Assembly: GCA_030625815.1 (NCBI GenBank)
Contig: DAOUQF010000014.1
Coordinates: forward strand, 1-64,000
Origin: Eubacteriales bacterium
GTDB lineage: Bacteria > Bacillota > Clostridia > Tissierellales > GPF-1
Reading direction: 5' to 3'
Length of the DNA: 64,000 nucleotides
Part shown: positions 14,626 through 22,618 of the stretch, piece by piece
Position numbering within the stretch: position 1 is the first letter of the stretch
Layout: each line of letters starts with the position of its first letter
Notes under the pieces: generated by a model
Database searches by the model: none
What the model was told of the DNA's origin: nothing
The model's input: the letters and a program-made list of their open reading frames with translations, nothing else
Made by a program: the position numbers and the translations under genes

Positions 14626-15362
14626 ATCAATTTGTACGGTTGGAAATGTTGCTTGGCAAGGAAAATGTGCATCGTTTAGCCAATGCTCATGTGGTTATTT
14701 ACGGAATTGGCGGAGTCGGCAGTTTTGTTGCTGAGTCTCTGGCGCGAAGCGGTGTCGGAAAACTGACATTGGTGGATTTTGATTCGATAGCAGAATCGAA
14801 TTTGAATCGCCAGATTCATGCGACAACCGACACAATTAACGCATTGAAGGTAGAGGCAATGAAGGAACGAATTTTGTTGATTCACCCGGAATGCAAGGTT
14901 GTGACGCGATCAGAACAATATGCAATTGAGAATGCAGAGGATTTTTTCAATGAGAAAATTGATTATATCGCCGACGCGATTGATATGGTTACCTCAAAAA
15001 TCGATTTGATTTGTCGAGCCAAGGAAAAACAAATTCCGATCATCAGTGCCATGGGCACAGGAAATAAATTATTTCCAGAACAATTGGAAATTGCAGATAT
15101 CTATCAAACATCGAATTGTCCCCTGGCTCGAGTAATGAGAAAAGAATTAAGAAAAAGAGGCATTGAAAAGCATGTCGTGGTCTATTCAAAAGAGAAGCCG
15201 ATTCGTCCCCTTCAATTGGAGAAAGGGAAATTGCATGAAACACCGGGAAGCACTTCTTTTGTCCCCTCGACAGCAGGGCTGTTGATGGCATCCTATATTG
15301 TAAGAGAAGTGATTGACATGAAGACGATCGAAAGGAAGGGGGAGCAAAATGAAAATTCGTGA
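14622..15362 (+). CDS. tcdA: tRNA threonylcarbamoyladenosine dehydratase
   Basis: A 246-residue E1-like (ThiF/MoeB) enzyme that closes t6A37 of tRNA into the cyclic form ct6A using ATP. It has the nucleotide-binding GIGGVGSFVAE, the adenylation motif VDFDSIAESNLNRQ and the C-terminal TPGSTSFVPS typical of TcdA/CsdL. The N-terminal QFVRLEMLLG also fits this subgroup rather than MoeB. An ATG 12 bases upstream is possible, but the one at 14622 is preceded by GGAGGAAAG and overlaps the patatin stop as ATGA. Modification of ANN-decoding tRNAs is the expected role. Confidence 0.93.
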   Translation: MNQFVRLEMLLGKENVHRLANAHVVIYGIGGVGSFVAESLARSGVGKLTLVDFDSIAESNLNRQIHATTDTINALKVEAMKERILLIHPECKVVTRSEQYAIENAEDFFNEKIDYIADAIDMVTSKIDLICRAKEKQIPIISAMGTGNKLFPEQLEIADIYQTSNCPLARVMRKELRKRGIEKHVVVYSKEKPIRPLQLEKGKLHETPGSTSFVPSTAGLLMASYIVREVIDMKTIERKGEQNENS

Positions 15363-15864
15363 AGCAAAAGTGGAAGATGCGAAAGCCATGATTGGCTATC
15401 TTGATCAAGTTGCAGTGGAATCCGACAATCTGACTTTTGAGCCCGGTGAGTTGGGGATTACGATAAAGATAGAAGAAAAAATATTGGCTCATGCGCAAGC
15501 CTCGGAAAAGGATGTTTTTTTCATGGCAATGGAGAATAATGAAATTGTTGGGAATCTCAATTTCCATGGGAGTACCCGGAAGCGTATTGCTCATGTGGGG
15601 GAATTTGGTATTAGTGTAAGGAAATCTCATTGGGGACAGGGGATCGGCGGTCAATTGATGGATGAGTTGCTTTTGTGGGCACCGAAGCATGGAATTCGAA
15701 AAATTAATCTACGCGTGCGTGCGGACAATGAAGCGGCAATTCGTTTATATGCACGAAAGGGTTTTAGTAAAGAGGGACTTTTGCGTTGCGAATATATGAT
15801 CGACGGCATTTGTATCGATCATCTTGCAATGGGCCTCGTTTTGGAGGAGCGGGATGATCAATAG
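15349..15864 (+). CDS. GNAT-family N-acetyltransferase
   Basis: A 171-residue acetyltransferase. The acetyl-CoA loop is seen as HWGQGIGGQLMDEL (about residues 90-103), and NEAAIRLYARKGF is the typical C-terminal motif. It resembles the general group that acetylates small molecules or protein N-termini; the substrate is unknown. It overlaps tcdA by 14 bases and the next gene by 11, so it is translated from the same operon. An AAGGGGGAG site lies inside the tcdA end. Confidence 0.88.
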   Translation: MKIREAKVEDAKAMIGYLDQVAVESDNLTFEPGELGITIKIEEKILAHAQASEKDVFFMAMENNEIVGNLNFHGSTRKRIAHVGEFGISVRKSHWGQGIGGQLMDELLLWAPKHGIRKINLRVRADNEAAIRLYARKGFSKEGLLRCEYMIDGICIDHLAMGLVLEERDDQ

Positions 15865-16279
15865 TATAAAATCAGGATTTTGGACAGGTGTACGAACCAC
15901 CGGCATGCTGGCTCGCGTTATCGTGCCAGTATATTTTATCGTCGCTATTCTGTCACGATATGGAGGGTTGGAGCAGATCGCGCATTTTTTTGAACCTGTG
16001 ATGCACATCTTCGGGCTGCCGGGAGAGGCGGCTTTGGTCTTGGTCTTGGGCAATGTGGTGAACCTGTACGCCGCTCTGGGAGCGATTGTCGCGATTTCCC
16101 TTACCAGTGGACAGTTAACGGTTCTTGCATTGATGCTGGGCTTCTCACACTCCTTATTTGTTGAATCTGCTGTTGTAAAGAAGACGGGCGTTCCAATCCG
16201 CGTAATTCTTCCTCTTCGTTTGGGGATGATGATTTTGGTTGGAATGATAGCGGGTCAATTGACGGGAGGAATGGCATGA
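15854..16279 (+). CDS. Nucleoside-recognition (Gate) domain membrane protein, first of pair
   Basis: A 141-residue membrane protein with four hydrophobic segments matching the Gate/nucleoside-recognition domain (GLPGEAALVLVLGNVVNLYAA). Members act as halves of two-part transporters or as spore-maturation SpmA/SpmB-like proteins. It is paired with a second Gate protein that starts within its stop codon (ATGA at 16276). Start: the ATG at 15854 has GGAGG six bases upstream. Substrate unknown; a heteromer with the next protein is likely (inference). Confidence 0.82.
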   Translation: MINSIKSGFWTGVRTTGMLARVIVPVYFIVAILSRYGGLEQIAHFFEPVMHIFGLPGEAALVLVLGNVVNLYAALGAIVAISLTSGQLTVLALMLGFSHSLFVESAVVKKTGVPIRVILPLRLGMMILVGMIAGQLTGGMA

Positions 16280-16746
16280 GTTTTGTTGGATTTTTGGGTG
16301 AAACCCTCTTTGGCGCTGGAGTTTCAATCCTGAAGCTTTCCCTGATTATCATTCCATTGATGATTGTTATGCAAGTGCTGAAGGATTATCAATGGCTGGA
16401 TCGTCTCACAAATGTCTTGCAGCCCCTTGGGAACAAAATGGGGATTCGAAAAGATGGATTGTTTCCTCTTTTGGTTGGGATCTTGTTTGGAATCTCTTAT
16501 GGTTCCGGCGTGATTATTCAAAGTGTGGAAAGCGGCGAGATGAATGAAAAAGATCGGTTGCTGGTTGCTGTGTTTTTGGTGCTTTGTCATGCGGTGGTTG
16601 AAGACACGCTGGTCTTTGCCGCAGTTGGCGCAAATGGATTCATCTTGTTGGCAACACGTATCTTGGCAGCCTTTATAATTACGGTAATCTTTTCACGCCA
16701 ATATGTGAGGACAAGGAGAAAATCCTATGAAGATCGAGCCGCTTAA
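16276..16746 (+). CDS. Nucleoside-recognition (Gate) domain membrane protein, second of pair
   Basis: A 156-residue membrane protein with four to five hydrophobic segments and the Gate-domain core LLVGILFGISYGSGVIIQ. It is the partner of the protein at 15854 and is coupled to it by an ATGA overlap. The pair resembles a split version of larger one-piece Gate transporters. Its 3' end overlaps the AlkD-like gene by 20 bases. Confidence 0.82.
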   Translation: MSFVGFLGETLFGAGVSILKLSLIIIPLMIVMQVLKDYQWLDRLTNVLQPLGNKMGIRKDGLFPLLVGILFGISYGSGVIIQSVESGEMNEKDRLLVAVFLVLCHAVVEDTLVFAAVGANGFILLATRILAAFIITVIFSRQYVRTRRKSYEDRAA

Positions 16747-17392
16747 AGAAGCGTTTCAAGAGATTTTCGATCCGGTTCGGGCGGAACAAATGAAAGGGTA
16801 TATGAAAGGGCAATTTGTCTTTTATGGAATTGCGGCGGCAAAAAGAAGACAGGTTCAAAAGGAATGGTTCCGCAAATTAAACGCGAAAGCAGAGCCCCTT
16901 GATCTTGAATTTGTCCGCGGGTGCTGGGGGGAAGACGAGCGAGAGTTTCAATACCTTGCCATCGATTATCTGCGCCTGAAGCAAAATGAATTGACGGGAA
17001 GCCATATTCCCATGCTGATTGACTTGGTTTTGACGAAATCATGGTGGGATACGGTGGACATGCTGGCATCGGCGATACTCGGCGGTGTTTTGCATGGCGA
17101 CCCTGAGTTGATAGACCGGTATCCGGACCGATGGATTGAGGCTGAGAATTTTTGGCTTCGGAGAACCGCGATTCTTTTTCAATTGAAATATCGGGAAGGA
17201 ATGGATTTTGAACGATTGCAGCGATACTGCCTGAAAAACCAAAATGAGAAAGAGTTCTTTATTCGAAAAGCACTCGGTTGGATTCTGCGCGAAGCATCGA
17301 AACAAAATCCTGAGGAAGTCAAAACGATTCTTTCGGCAGGTGATTTTTCCGGACTAACAATTCGGGAAGCAAGTAAATATCTCGACAAGTAA
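16727..17392 (+). CDS. AlkD-like DNA alkylation repair protein (HEAT-repeat glycosylase)
   Basis: A 221-residue all-helical HEAT-like repeat protein of the AlkC/AlkD group, which removes alkylated bases without base flipping. The family landmarks SWWDTVD (about residues 105-111, containing the Trp and Asp used for catalysis) and IRKALGWILREASKQNP near 185-200 are present. Length is normal for the family. It ends the overlapping operon that began at 13465. The ATG lies inside the preceding Gate gene after an AAGGAGAA site. Confidence 0.92.
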   Translation: MKIEPLKEAFQEIFDPVRAEQMKGYMKGQFVFYGIAAAKRRQVQKEWFRKLNAKAEPLDLEFVRGCWGEDEREFQYLAIDYLRLKQNELTGSHIPMLIDLVLTKSWWDTVDMLASAILGGVLHGDPELIDRYPDRWIEAENFWLRRTAILFQLKYREGMDFERLQRYCLKNQNEKEFFIRKALGWILREASKQNPEEVKTILSAGDFSGLTIREASKYLDK

Positions 17393-17439
17393 GACCTTCT
17401 TTCGGGTACAAAGATAATAAGACTGAAAGGAGTTTTCTT

Positions 17440-18882
17440 ATGGAAAAAAGGTATGATCTGATTGTGATCGGCGCAGGGGCCGCAGGGATGGCAGCTGCAA
17501 CTGTTGGGATTGGACTTGGCAAGCGAGTCGCGATGGTGGAACGAGAATTGTTTGGTGGTGAATGTACCCATTACGGCTGTATTCCGAGCAAAACCATGAT
17601 TCGAATTTCAAAGGCTTGGCAATTTACAAAGCACTTGGAGACTTACGGGATCCAAGGAGCAGAGAATCTCCAGTATGACTTTTCTCAGGCGATGAAGCTG
17701 GTGACGGATACGGTGGACCGAGTGTATGAGGAAGAAACGGCAGAGGTCTTTTCAAAATTGGGCATCGACGCCTATCAAGGCCATGCAAAGTTTGTGGAAG
17801 CCAATCGGATTGAGGTGGGCGAGACCGTTTTATTCGGGGATAAGTTTATCATCGCGACAGGTTCTCATCAAACCATTCCGAAGATTGAGGGATTGACGGA
17901 TTATCATACCCATCGATCGATCTTTCAGATTACAGAGAAACCGGATTCCTTAGCCATTGTTGGAGCGGGAAGTGTGGGTGTTGAAATCGCACAGGCCTTC
18001 CAGCGATTTGGGACCCAGGTGGAATTGTTCAGCAGACATTCTTTGATTTTGCCTCATGAAGATCAAGAGCTTGCTGCAATCCTTTTGGAAGAACTCCAGG
18101 AGGAGGGGATTCGTTTTCATCCCAAAACGCATATTCGATCGATTGAAGGAGAATCCGGGGCGTGGACACTGAAGGATTCAAAAGGGAAAACCTATCAAGC
18201 GGCTTCGATTCTATTGGCGACCGGGAAAGCGCCGAACACCTCAGATTTGGGATTGGGCGCGATGGGATTGCTCAATCAAGCAGGGCGCTTGATTTTAAAT
18301 ACAAAGCTTCAGACGAAGATGCCGCATATCTATGCCGCGGGCGATGTTTTGGGAGAGTATGGATTCAGTCATATGGCGGAACACACGGGAATTTTAGCCG
18401 CGATGAATGCAATTTTGCCGGCTCAATCCAATTATGAGCGGGAGAATCTCTCGTGGGTGATTTTCTCTGACCCGGAATTTGCTCATCTTGGATTGACTGA
18501 GATGGAAGCGCGGGCGCGATATGGAGAAACCGTTCAGGTCTATCGCATGCCTTATTATCAGCTGGATCGAGCAAAATCAGAGGGCAAGGAAAAGGGCATG
18601 ATGAAGGTGGTTGTGGATCGTCATAATCGGATTCTGGGGGCGCATATCTTTGGGGCGCGAGCCGGCGAGCTGATCCATGAGGTTGGGATCTATAAGCAGT
18701 TTGGATTAAGATTAAGCCAGGCACAGCAAATGATCTATGCGGATCCGACCTATTCCGAGCTATTCAAACAATTGGGAGGTCAGGCGCATTTGGATCAATT
18801 GCAGGAGCGGGCACCCGTTAAACTGTTTTCTCGTTTCCTACAAATCGATTATGAGAAATTGAAGAATCCATTTAAACATTAG
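17440..18882 (+). CDS. Pyridine nucleotide-disulfide oxidoreductase, lipoamide-dehydrogenase-like but lacking the catalytic His
   Basis: A 480-residue FAD enzyme with the FAD-binding GAGAAG (11-16), a redox disulfide Cys42/Cys47 in GGECTHYGCIPSK, the NAD(P) motif GAGSVGVE and the C-terminal dimer domain. The usual HPTxSE of lipoamide and mercuric-type reductases reads YADPTYSE here, with Asp435 in place of the proton-donating His. It is thus unlikely to be a standard lipoamide dehydrogenase, and no 2-oxoacid dehydrogenase genes are adjacent. It may reduce another disulfide, quinone or metal substrate (inference). An AAAGGAG site precedes the ATG, 47 bases after the AlkD-like gene. Confidence 0.85.
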   Translation: MEKRYDLIVIGAGAAGMAAATVGIGLGKRVAMVERELFGGECTHYGCIPSKTMIRISKAWQFTKHLETYGIQGAENLQYDFSQAMKLVTDTVDRVYEEETAEVFSKLGIDAYQGHAKFVEANRIEVGETVLFGDKFIIATGSHQTIPKIEGLTDYHTHRSIFQITEKPDSLAIVGAGSVGVEIAQAFQRFGTQVELFSRHSLILPHEDQELAAILLEELQEEGIRFHPKTHIRSIEGESGAWTLKDSKGKTYQAASILLATGKAPNTSDLGLGAMGLLNQAGRLILNTKLQTKMPHIYAAGDVLGEYGFSHMAEHTGILAAMNAILPAQSNYERENLSWVIFSDPEFAHLGLTEMEARARYGETVQVYRMPYYQLDRAKSEGKEKGMMKVVVDRHNRILGAHIFGARAGELIHEVGIYKQFGLRLSQAQQMIYADPTYSELFKQLGGQAHLDQLQERAPVKLFSRFLQIDYEKLKNPFKH

Positions 18883-18938
18883 TTATGCGACTCCCCTCCT
18901 ATTATGGTATAGTAGTGATGAAATGGAGGCGGAGCAGC

Positions 18939-19778
18939 GTGAATAGTGGAATCTTTCAGCATGAATATCAAAGAGAGCGATTGGCAATTCCAGAAGAGGG
19001 GACGCAATTCATTTACGAAGTTATTCGGGTGAAGAGCGGCAGCCCCCTCTTTTTGCATGAGCATTTGAAGCGATTGTTTCAATCACATTTTCTTGTTTTT
19101 GGCACGGAGATGGCCCTGAGCAGGGAAGCCCTGAGTAGGGACTGCTTGAATCTGATTCAGCGGGAGTCGATTGAGAATCAAAATATACGAATTGAAGTCT
19201 TTTATTTGCCGGATTTGCAGCTTGCCATATTTGCGGTTCCCAGTTTTTATCCAAGTTCGGAAGTGGTGAAGAGCGGAGTTCGATTGATCACAGTGACGGC
19301 AACAAGAGAAGATCCTCACGCGAAGGTGGATCCTCGGAAATTTCGGAAAAAGATTGTTGCAAAGATGGAGAAGCAGGGCGCTTTTGAAGCGGCTTTGGTG
19401 GATTCCGAAGGGAAATTGACGGAGGGAACCCGGTCCAATTTATTTTTTGTAATGGGGGATCGCGTGTTTACGACACCGGGTGCAAAGGTTTTATTGGGCA
19501 TCACGCGGCAGATGGTTGTCAAGGCCTGTGAAACCTTGGGAATTCTCGTTGTAGAAGAGAGCATTGAAGCAAAAGAGCTGGTTCGGGTGAAGGCGGCTTT
19601 TATGACTGGAACATCGGTGGATGTTTTGCCGATTTCCCATATCGACAAGTTTGCTTTACAATCTGCTGAAGATGCAATGGTGATGCAGATTCGACGTGCG
19701 TTTTTGAATCTGTGCGAGCAAGATCTTGAAAGGATGAGCAAATCATGTGCGGACGATTCCAACTTGATGTCTCGTTAG
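18939..19778 (+). CDS. Class IV aminotransferase / aminodeoxychorismate lyase-like PLP enzyme
   Basis: A 279-residue fold-type IV PLP protein. The family core EAALVDSEGKLTEGTRSN, including the conserved Glu, and the cofactor-binding LLGITRQMV and MTGTSVDVLPI loops are present. Relatives are branched-chain or D-amino-acid aminotransferases and aminodeoxychorismate lyase; the exact reaction is not clear. Start: GTG at 18939 with GGAGGCGGAG nine bases upstream. Upstream ATGs at 18885 and 18918 lack a ribosome site, and an extended -10 (TGGTATAGT at 18905-18913) lies between them, so they would not be transcribed or used. It overlaps the next gene by 34 bases. Confidence 0.82.
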   Translation: MNSGIFQHEYQRERLAIPEEGTQFIYEVIRVKSGSPLFLHEHLKRLFQSHFLVFGTEMALSREALSRDCLNLIQRESIENQNIRIEVFYLPDLQLAIFAVPSFYPSSEVVKSGVRLITVTATREDPHAKVDPRKFRKKIVAKMEKQGAFEAALVDSEGKLTEGTRSNLFFVMGDRVFTTPGAKVLLGITRQMVVKACETLGILVVEESIEAKELVRVKAAFMTGTSVDVLPISHIDKFALQSAEDAMVMQIRRAFLNLCEQDLERMSKSCADDSNLMSR

Positions 19779-20311
19779 AAACCCTGGAAGAAATGTTTGA
19801 GAGTTTGCAGGTGCCGGAAAAAGCAATTCTGCAGACGGGCGAACTGTCGCCGGGGCGTTTGATTTCTCATATCCAATTGCATGAATCAGGGTTCTTCCTG
19901 GGAAACAGTTTTTGGGGTGTGAAAAGAGAGAAACAATTGCAAATCAACGCCCGCAGCGAGGGGTGGAATCACCGTTATGATCAGGCTCAACGCTGCATTA
20001 TTCCTGCGTCCGCGTACTTTGAGTGGGATCAAAGGTCCAAGACAAAGGTTCATTTCCAAGCTGAGAAGAGCACGGTTTTTTTCTTGGCGGGTTTGATTGA
20101 TTTGAATCAAGTTGGGGATCGGCAGACGTTGATTGTGACACGGGAAGCAGAGTCGGAGATTGCAAGGATTCATCCCCGAATGCCGGTTGTATTCGATTTG
20201 GACGCCGCAAAATGCTTTTTGCGGGAGCTGAATCAAGGACCGAAAGACTGGGAGACTGTCCATGGGTGGCAGACCAAGGTTTTATCATCAGAACAGATCA
20301 GCTTTTACTAA
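19745..20311 (+). CDS. SRAP-family abasic-site DNA-protein crosslink protein (YedK/HMCES-like)
   Basis: A 188-residue SOS-response-associated peptidase-like protein that shields abasic sites in single-stranded DNA by a thiazolidine link to Cys2. The sequence begins MCGRF, so Cys2 is exposed after Met removal. Other active-site blocks are NARSE, the Glu of ASAYFEW and HPRMP. It is somewhat shorter than the usual ~220 residues. The ATG lies within the end of the preceding gene after an AAAGGATGAG site. Confidence 0.92.
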   Translation: MCGRFQLDVSLETLEEMFESLQVPEKAILQTGELSPGRLISHIQLHESGFFLGNSFWGVKREKQLQINARSEGWNHRYDQAQRCIIPASAYFEWDQRSKTKVHFQAEKSTVFFLAGLIDLNQVGDRQTLIVTREAESEIARIHPRMPVVFDLDAAKCFLRELNQGPKDWETVHGWQTKVLSSEQISFY

Positions 20312-20390
20312 AAAACCGCCATATGAAGCGCACCTTAAATGTTAGACAATAAAATCTAACTTTTTGGGTTCAGTTCAATAGGCGGTTTTT
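20311..20390. terminator. Nested bidirectional terminator
   Basis: An outer perfect 10-bp arm pair (AAAAACCGCC at 20311-20320, GGCGGTTTTT at 20381-20390) encloses a second hairpin, GTTAGA/TCTAAC (20341-20360), with its own TTTTT. It lies between convergent genes. Confidence 0.8.
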
Positions 20391-20403
20391 GATTGTCTGA
20401 AAC

Positions 20404-21798
20404 TTAGTCCAATTGTCGATTCACATGAAATCCGGGGATCAATGTATCAATCTCTTGATAGGCGTCATCCAATTGATGCGCGATGGATCGGATTTCATCT
20501 TGAGCGTGTTTTTCTGTTCGCAAGGTAATAAAGCGTGTCATGGCAAAGAGATTGCCGAAGAAATCAAGCTGCCGCATATTAGCGTTGATCACGACATAGG
20601 GAGCGACTCCAATCAGTCCGGCATCCATCAATTGATCGTAGACGACGCAGGAGCGTTTGTAAACCGCGATCAGGGTTTCCTCAATGGACTTCGCTACCGG
20701 GTGTTCCCGGTCTTTTGCCAGCTCCGGCGGCAGAAGCAGTCCAAAATCAACGTTTGGCAGATAGGTCAAATAGTCAAAGGTACGGTGGCGGATGAATTGA
20801 TGATGGCAGGCTTCGCTCATCAGCAGGGAAACATCCTTTCCAATGGTTTTAAAGGTTGTGGGCGCATTGGAGAATCGAGTCATCAAGTTGAGGTCGCCAA
20901 CTCCACGCATATTTTTCATGCGTTGAATATCGAACTCGCCCGTCACTTCCACAACGGGATGCTGATAGATCTTTCGCTTTTTCTCCGTTGGCACTTCAAC
21001 CGGCTGATAGAACTCGTCGATATAGGATTGCAGATAAGGGGTAGGATCAGCATGGCGAACCATGCCTGGTGAGACAATTTCCCCTTCTTCTTTCATAAGC
21101 ATCGCTGTCTCTGAAATTTCCGAGGAGAAATTCGAATGACAGAGCAACTCGGACAATCCATCGCAAAAGGCGCGAAGATTGACAGCAAGACCCATATTGG
21201 CCTTGGTGGAAAGTGGAAGCACGTTACGCGCGTTTTCAAAAGCCAATTTTTTTATTGCGGATTCGCTTTCTTCCGGGTATCGTTCCGCGAGCAAGGCTTG
21301 AAATTCATCCTGCAATTTTCCATATTGCAGAAACGCATACCTGCAGAAATCGAGATACGCCTCCCGGAGCGAAGGCGCCTGATCCAACTCGGATGGGATC
21401 ACGAAATCCTTGGGTGGATTATAACGCAAAGAATACTCAATGTATGACCAATACTGATTGTTGTGAAGGGTTTCGATGATTTCCGTAAACCATCGGCTGC
21501 GATTTTCCAAGCACATTTGGATGTGGTCGAGCTCTTTAATGGAGGAGTGGCCGTAATTGACACCCCATTTTTCCATAAATCCATTGGCGACGACAAAGGA
21601 ATTCTTAAACTGCGAAAGGATGTCTTCATCGGGCAAATTCACGAGATCCTCTTCCACCATATGGATCAAATCATCGCGGAAGCCTTCCTTTTGTCTACTG
21701 ACCTTACTCATCAACATTGCGTTCAAGACCGAAGGTCCAAGCGGGATGAAGACGTCTTTGTCGGGATTGGTCATTAAATTGCGGTATTCTTTTTTCAT
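20404..21798 (-). CDS. Double-domain ThyX-like (FAD-dependent thymidylate synthase superfamily) protein
   Basis: A 464-residue protein, about twice the usual ThyX length, with two ThyX-like halves. The first (about 1-250) keeps YIEYSLRY, PxxFVIP and ARNVLPLST but has no RHR. The second (about 290-464) has RHR at 337-339, LLLPPEL, NMRQLDFF and RTEKHAQDEIR at 427-437 but lacks the Ser-x-x-Ser-x-Arg-Tyr segment. ThyX active sites form between subunits, so one chain may act as a pseudo-dimer with halves specialised for different parts. Whether it methylates dUMP is unknown. A strong GGAGGG site precedes the ATG; it is a single-gene unit divergent from the methylase at 21884. Confidence 0.8.
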   Translation of the reverse strand: MKKEYRNLMTNPDKDVFIPLGPSVLNAMLMSKVSRQKEGFRDDLIHMVEEDLVNLPDEDILSQFKNSFVVANGFMEKWGVNYGHSSIKELDHIQMCLENRSRWFTEIIETLHNNQYWSYIEYSLRYNPPKDFVIPSELDQAPSLREAYLDFCRYAFLQYGKLQDEFQALLAERYPEESESAIKKLAFENARNVLPLSTKANMGLAVNLRAFCDGLSELLCHSNFSSEISETAMLMKEEGEIVSPGMVRHADPTPYLQSYIDEFYQPVEVPTEKKRKIYQHPVVEVTGEFDIQRMKNMRGVGDLNLMTRFSNAPTTFKTIGKDVSLLMSEACHHQFIRHRTFDYLTYLPNVDFGLLLPPELAKDREHPVAKSIEETLIAVYKRSCVVYDQLMDAGLIGVAPYVVINANMRQLDFFGNLFAMTRFITLRTEKHAQDEIRSIAHQLDDAYQEIDTLIPGFHVNRQLD

Positions 21799-21883
21799 TA
21801 TTTTTCCCTCCTCATGGTAACTGTCTATGTGATATTATATAATAAAAACTTAGTGAACGAAATAAAGAATGAGGGATGAGAGC

Positions 21884-22618
21884 ATGCAAATATTGGAAGG
21901 TAAGGTCTCGATTGAGGCGGTATTGGAATCTGAATCGCGAACCATTTCATCGATTTGGATCAATAAAAACAAAAGAAGAGATCGATTTCGCAAGGTGTTG
22001 AAACTGGCAAAACAGAAAAATATTCCGGTTGAATTTGTTTCCGGAGAAAAATTGGCGGAGCGGGCAACGGGAAATTCCCATGGGGGCATCGTTGCGACAG
22101 CAACGGCGCGAACCTTCACTCCGATCGAGAAGATGATTGAAGGGAAAGAGAATTGCTTTATCGCAATGATTGACGGAATTGAAGATCCCTATAACTTTGG
22201 ATTTGCCGTACGGAGCTTATATGCCGCCGGGTGTGACGGGCTGATTGTGAAACCGAGAAATTGGATGGACTCCACGACGATTGTGGCGCGTTCATCTGCC
22301 GGAGCAACGGAACGGATTGTCATGAGCGTGATGGAAACGGCAGAAGAAGCGGCAAGCTTCTTTCAAGCCCATGGATTTGAGGTTTTTGCGACCTCGAATC
22401 AGGACGCGGAAGACCTCTACGAGGTTGATTTAACCGGGAATGTATTTCTATTTATCGGGGGAGAAAAACGCGGTGTTACGCGTTCCTTCTTAAGCCATTG
22501 CGATCGATTGTTGCAGATTCCATATGGCCGGGAGTTTTCTCAATCCATCTCAGCGGAAGCGGCAGCGGCCGTCATTGGATTTGAGATGAGCAGACAGCGG
22601 AGGGTAAAATCAAAATGA
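21884..22618 (+). CDS. TrmH/SpoU-family RNA 2'-O-methyltransferase
   Basis: A 244-residue SPOUT methyltransferase that uses SAM to methylate a ribose in rRNA or tRNA. The N-terminal RNA-binding domain (about 1-75) is followed by the knotted domain with DGIEDPYNFGFAVRSLYAAG, GGEKRGV and SQSISAEAAAAV, the three SpoU motifs. RlmB (23S Gm2251) is the nearest well-known relative, but the target site is not certain. The ATG at 21884 follows GAGGGATGAG; an ATG at 21869 has no site. The stop overlaps the next gene as ATGA. Confidence 0.9.
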   Translation: MQILEGKVSIEAVLESESRTISSIWINKNKRRDRFRKVLKLAKQKNIPVEFVSGEKLAERATGNSHGGIVATATARTFTPIEKMIEGKENCFIAMIDGIEDPYNFGFAVRSLYAAGCDGLIVKPRNWMDSTTIVARSSAGATERIVMSVMETAEEAASFFQAHGFEVFATSNQDAEDLYEVDLTGNVFLFIGGEKRGVTRSFLSHCDRLLQIPYGREFSQSISAEAAAAVIGFEMSRQRRVKSK

